DNA of 8,063 nt, taken from contig DASXXM010000671.1 of assembly GCA_036503065.1 (NCBI GenBank), forward strand, positions 1 through 8,063, written 5' to 3'. Of the stretch, positions 5,604 through 8,063 are shown one piece after another. Made by a program: the position numbers and the translations under genes. The notes under the pieces were generated by a model. The model was not told the DNA's origin and made no database searches. It worked only from the letters and a program-made list of their open reading frames with translations. Numbering within the stretch: the first letter of the stretch is position 1; each line of letters starts with the position of its first letter. The stretch comes from DATEPR01 sp036503065. Lineage in GTDB: Bacteria > Actinomycetota > Actinomycetes > Mycobacteriales > Pseudonocardiaceae.

Positions 5604-5759
5604 CAGCCACTCCCTTGTCGCCATCGAGCCCATTTTCGGAGATCGGCGCTGGTTGCACAACGCGCCGTTGTGGCTCGCCGGTGCGGCGGTTGTTTGCTCC
5701 GCTGTGCCGCTGCTTGCTTTGCTCCCGCTGGTCATCGGTTCGAGCGAGGGGTGTTGGGG
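5604..5759. promoter_or_regulatory. Divergent intergenic region between the PLP enzyme and MFS exporter genes
   Basis: This 156-bp gap must hold the promoters of both divergent genes. Ribosome binding sites are clear on both sides: AAGGGAG for the PLP gene and GAGGGG at 5746-5751 for the exporter. No good TANNNT -10 box was found for the exporter. For the PLP gene a weak pair can be proposed, TTGTGC overlapping the palindrome at 5656-5672 and an AT-rich GAAAAT, but it is not convincing. Confidence 0.5.
5656..5672. promoter_or_regulatory. Perfect 7-3-7 palindrome, candidate operator
   Basis: CACAACG-CGC-CGTTGTG is an exact dyad of 17 bp, placed 53 bp upstream of the PLP enzyme start and 87 bp upstream of the exporter start. 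Size and position suit the site of a dimeric repressor controlling both genes. It is unrelated to the ACTTGAAC repeats near tetR, so a different regulator, not in this window, would be needed. Confidence 0.45.
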
Positions 5760-7079
5760 ATGGCGGATGGGCTGGGGCGGCAGTTCCGGTGGCTGTGGGC
5801 GGCGTATTCGGTCAGCGCGTACGGCACGGGGTTCGGGTTCGGCGCGTTTCCGTTGCTCGCGATCCTCGTGCTGCACGCCGGGCCGGCCGAGGTGGCGCTG
5901 CTGGCGGCGGCCGGCCGGGCGGTCGGGGCGGTGCTCGCGGTGCCGCTGGGCCCGTGGGTGGAGTTCCGCCGCAAGCGGCCGGTGATGATGGCGATGGACC
6001 TGACCCGGTTCGCGGCGGTGTTGAGCGTCCCGGCCGCGTTCGCGTTCGGCCTGCTCAGTTTCGCGCAGCTGCTGGTCGTGTCGGTCCTGGTCGCCGCGGC
6101 CGACATCGCCTTCAAGGCAGCGAGCGGCGCGTGCCTCAAGGCGATCGTGCGGCCGGCCGACCTGCTCGTCGCGAACGGGCGGCTCGAGTCGACGACCTGG
6201 ACCGCCACCACGCTCGGACCGCCGCTCGGCGGCGCCGCGATCGGGCTGTTCGGCCCGGTGACGACCGTGCTGGCCGACGCGGTCAGCTACCTGCTCTCCG
6301 CGGCGGGAATCCGCGCGATCGGCGGCTCGGAACCGCGCCCGGCGCGCACCGGCGCGCCGCGGTCGCGGGCCGGCGACCTGCTCGACGGGTGGCGCCACAT
6401 CCTGACCCAGCCGGCGCTGCGACCGTTGTTCTACAACACGATCCTGGTCAACGGGCTGATCATGGCGACCGCGCCGCTGCTGGCCGTCCTCATGCTCGGC
6501 CGGCTCGGGTTCGCGCCGTGGCAGTACGGCCTTGCGTTCGGCGCGCCCTGCGTCGGGGGCCTGCTCGGCGCACGGTCGGCCCACCGGCTCGTCGGCCGGT
6601 TCGGGCGGCACCGGGTGCTGCGCACCGCCGGGGCGCTGCGCGCGTGCTGGCCGCTCGGGCTGGCCTTCGTAGGCCCCGGCACCGAAGGGCTCGAGCTCGT
6701 CATCGCCGTCCAGTTCGGCCTGGTCACCTGCATGGGCGTGTTCAACCCGGTGTTCGCGACCTATCGACTCGACCACACGGACACGGATCGGGTCGCCAGG
6801 ACCCTGTCCGCATGGTCGGTCACCAGCAGCGCCACGATCGCGGCCCTGACCGCCCTGTGGGGACTGCTGGCAACGCTCACCGACGCCCGCACCGCCATCG
6901 CGGTCGCCGGTCTGCTCCTACTGGCAACGCCGCTCCTACTGCCCCGGACCGGGGCTCAGGCCGCGTCGCGGTGCCGCTCGGACAACGAGGTGACCACCGC
7001 CGCCGTCTGCCGGGGCCGGCGCAGGAACGCCACGGCCGCGACCAGGCCGACCGCGACGAACACCAGGCCAACGCCGTAG
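5760..7079 (+). CDS. MFS exporter, EntS/MFS_3-like, with unusual C-terminal tail
   Basis: The predicted protein has 439 aa. ATG 5760 follows GAGGGG with an 8-nt spacer; GTG 5751 overlaps that site and is less likely. The opening RQFRWLWAAYSVSAYGTGFGFGAFPLLAILVL is the first membrane segment of drug and siderophore exporters of this type, followed by several Ala/Leu/Val-rich helices. GPWVEFRRKRP (64-74) stands where the loop 2-3 motif A is expected, with the usual Asp-Arg changed. A basic Pro-rich linker (GSEPRPARTGAPRSRAGD) separates the two six-helix halves, and the second half resumes at LRPLFYN. The last 40 residues (400-439) are Arg/Thr/Ala-rich, hydrophilic and antisense to the next gene, and do not look like part of the family. 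The gene is divergent from the PLP enzyme operon and may export its product; that link is inferred from position only. Confidence 0.87.
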   Translation: MADGLGRQFRWLWAAYSVSAYGTGFGFGAFPLLAILVLHAGPAEVALLAAAGRAVGAVLAVPLGPWVEFRRKRPVMMAMDLTRFAAVLSVPAAFAFGLLSFAQLLVVSVLVAAADIAFKAASGACLKAIVRPADLLVANGRLESTTWTATTLGPPLGGAAIGLFGPVTTVLADAVSYLLSAAGIRAIGGSEPRPARTGAPRSRAGDLLDGWRHILTQPALRPLFYNTILVNGLIMATAPLLAVLMLGRLGFAPWQYGLAFGAPCVGGLLGARSAHRLVGRFGRHRVLRTAGALRACWPLGLAFVGPGTEGLELVIAVQFGLVTCMGVFNPVFATYRLDHTDTDRVARTLSAWSVTSSATIAALTALWGLLATLTDARTAIAVAGLLLLATPLLLPRTGAQAASRCRSDNEVTTAAVCRGRRRNATAATRPTATNTRPTP

Positions 7080-8063
7080 GCGGACCGGAAGCCGGCCACC
7101 ATCGCGGTGGCGGCGTTCGACCCGACGGCGTTCGCAACGGCCACAGTGGACAGTATCGCGATACCGAGCGCGCCACCGACGTGGAACGCGGCCGTGGTGA
7201 CGCTGGACGCGAACCCGGAGTCACGCTCGGGCACACCGGCCAGTGCGGCGATCGAGCCTGCGACGAAGCCCGCGCCGAGACCGGGGCCGAACAGGATCAT
7301 GCCGAGCAGGATGTCGCCGGTGAAGCTGCCGTGCGCGGAGATGCCGGTCAGCGTCAGGAAGCTCAGTCCCATCAGCAGCAGGCCGCCGACCGCGACCGGC
7401 CGTGGCCCGAACCGGCTCACCAGCGGGCCACCGGCCAGCGTCGACCCGAGGATGGTCAGCACGGTCATCACCGCGAACATCAGTCCGAACTGGACGGCCG
7501 AGTAGCCGAGCACGACCTGGGCGTACTGGGTCATGATGAAGCCCATGCCGCCGTTGACGGCCATGCCGATGGCCAGCAGCACGATGTTGCCGCCGAGGAA
7601 ACCGGGCACCTTGAAGTACCGCAGCGGCACCAGGGGCGCGGCCGAACGGCGCTCGATCACCACGAAGACGGCCAGCAGCACGACCACCGCGACGAGCAGC
7701 CCGATCGTGCGGCCGGTGGCCCAGCCGATCGTCGGTGCGTTCACGATGGTGTAGACCAGCAGCACCATCGCCACCGTGCTGGTCAGGGCGCCCGCGATGT
7801 CGAAGGTCCTGGCCCGGCTGCGGTCGTAGCTCTCCCGCAGCACCCGGGGGCTCATGGCGACCATCAGGATCGCCACCGGCACGTTGACGAAGAAGATCCA
7901 GCCCCAGCCGGGTCCTTCGGTGAGCGGACCGCCGAGCAGCGCGCCGATCGTGCCGCCGACACCACCCGCCGAGCTCCACGCGCCAAGGGCCATGTTGCGT
8001 TCGCGGCCCTCATTGAAGGTGTTCATCAGGATCGACAGCGCGGTGGGCGTCATGATCGCCGCG
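6956..8063 (-). CDS. DHA2-family (EmrB/QacA-type, 14-helix) MFS exporter, partial
   Basis: The frame is open to the window edge, so the N-terminus is missing. The first visible residues, AAIMTPTALSILMNTFNEGRERNMALGAWSSAGGVGGTIGALLGGPL, match the region around transmembrane helices 4-5 of DHA2 drug-H+ antiporters. WGWIFFVNVPVAI and the EpsR-like stretch VIERRSAAPLVPLRYF follow, as usual in this family. About 368 residues are seen; full-length members have roughly 470-530. Helix-rich segments continue to the end, closed by a short cytoplasmic tail SLSERHRDAA. The internal ATG at 8053 is not the true start. The 3' end overlaps the convergent exporter by 124 bp. The substrate is unknown; relatives export antibiotics, dyes and antiseptics. 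Confidence 0.9.
   Translation of the reverse strand, partial: AAIMTPTALSILMNTFNEGRERNMALGAWSSAGGVGGTIGALLGGPLTEGPGWGWIFFVNVPVAILMVAMSPRVLRESYDRSRARTFDIAGALTSTVAMVLLVYTIVNAPTIGWATGRTIGLLVAVVVLLAVFVVIERRSAAPLVPLRYFKVPGFLGGNIVLLAIGMAVNGGMGFIMTQYAQVVLGYSAVQFGLMFAVMTVLTILGSTLAGGPLVSRFGPRPVAVGGLLLMGLSFLTLTGISAHGSFTGDILLGMILFGPGLGAGFVAGSIAALAGVPERDSGFASSVTTAAFHVGGALGIAILSTVAVANAVGSNAATAMVAGFRSAYGVGLVFVAVGLVAAVAFLRRPRQTAAVVTSLSERHRDAA

Noticed and set aside
4353..5759. Long in-frame extension upstream of the plus-strand MFS exporter
   Set aside because: It is antisense to the PLP enzyme, and its residues are Arg/Asp/Val-rich and unlike membrane protein. The start at 5760 has a ribosome binding site and begins the first membrane segment.
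5604..6776. Long in-frame extension upstream of the PLP enzyme on the minus strand
   Set aside because: It is antisense to the MFS exporter and low in complexity (Arg, Gln, Pro, Glu). A good ribosome binding site precedes ATG 5603, where homology-like sequence begins.
1..8063. tRNA, rRNA, CRISPR arrays, insertion sequences, phage or toxin-antitoxin genes
   Set aside because: None of their signatures was seen; all open space is explained by the seven genes and short intergenic gaps.

Overview
The window is GC-rich (about 70% or more by eye over most of its length). It has closely packed genes, a GTG start, TANNNT-type -10 elements and a deazaflavin (F420)-dependent reductase family gene. Together these point to an actinomycete chromosome, possibly of the Pseudonocardiales, Nocardia or Streptomyces kind; the genus cannot be fixed from the sequence. 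There are seven protein genes. I see no RNA gene, CRISPR array, insertion sequence or phage gene.

Left part (1-3331). A secreted PQQ-type beta-propeller protein resembling polyvinyl-alcohol dehydrogenase lies on the minus strand (47-1708). A strong hairpin sits just past its stop and another lies ahead of its start. Upstream on the same strand is a class C beta-lactamase-fold serine hydrolase (1851-3218). It is divergent from a TetR-family regulator (3332-4006, plus). The 113 bp between them hold the clearest regulatory structure of the window: three copies of a 19-bp inverted repeat of the form ACTTGAAC-N3-GTTCAAGT. They lie over the start point and -35 of the hydrolase promoter and over the -35 of the regulator promoter. 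The regulator promoter is placed so that transcription would begin at its GTG codon, giving a leaderless mRNA.

Middle part (4017-5759). A Ddn-like F420-dependent reductase family protein (4017-4424) and a class V PLP-dependent enzyme (4434-5603) form a two-gene minus-strand operon with a 9-bp gap. The reductase gene runs convergently into tetR with 10 bp between the stops. A 156-bp divergent region carrying a perfect 7-3-7 palindrome separates the PLP gene from the next gene.

Right part (5760-8063). An MFS exporter of the EntS/MFS_3 type (5760-7079, plus) runs convergently into a DHA2 (EmrB/QacA-type) MFS exporter (6956 to beyond 8063, minus, cut by the window edge). Their 3' ends overlap by 124 bp. 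The overlap may result from loss of a stop codon in the first transporter.

The region reads as accessory small-molecule chemistry: a hydrolase under a ligand-sensing repressor, a PLP enzyme with an F420-type oxidoreductase, and two drug/metabolite exporters. I do not see a clearly new defence or mobile system. The points most worth a look are the triple operator, the leaderless regulator, the divergent PLP/F420/exporter module and the overlapping exporter ends.
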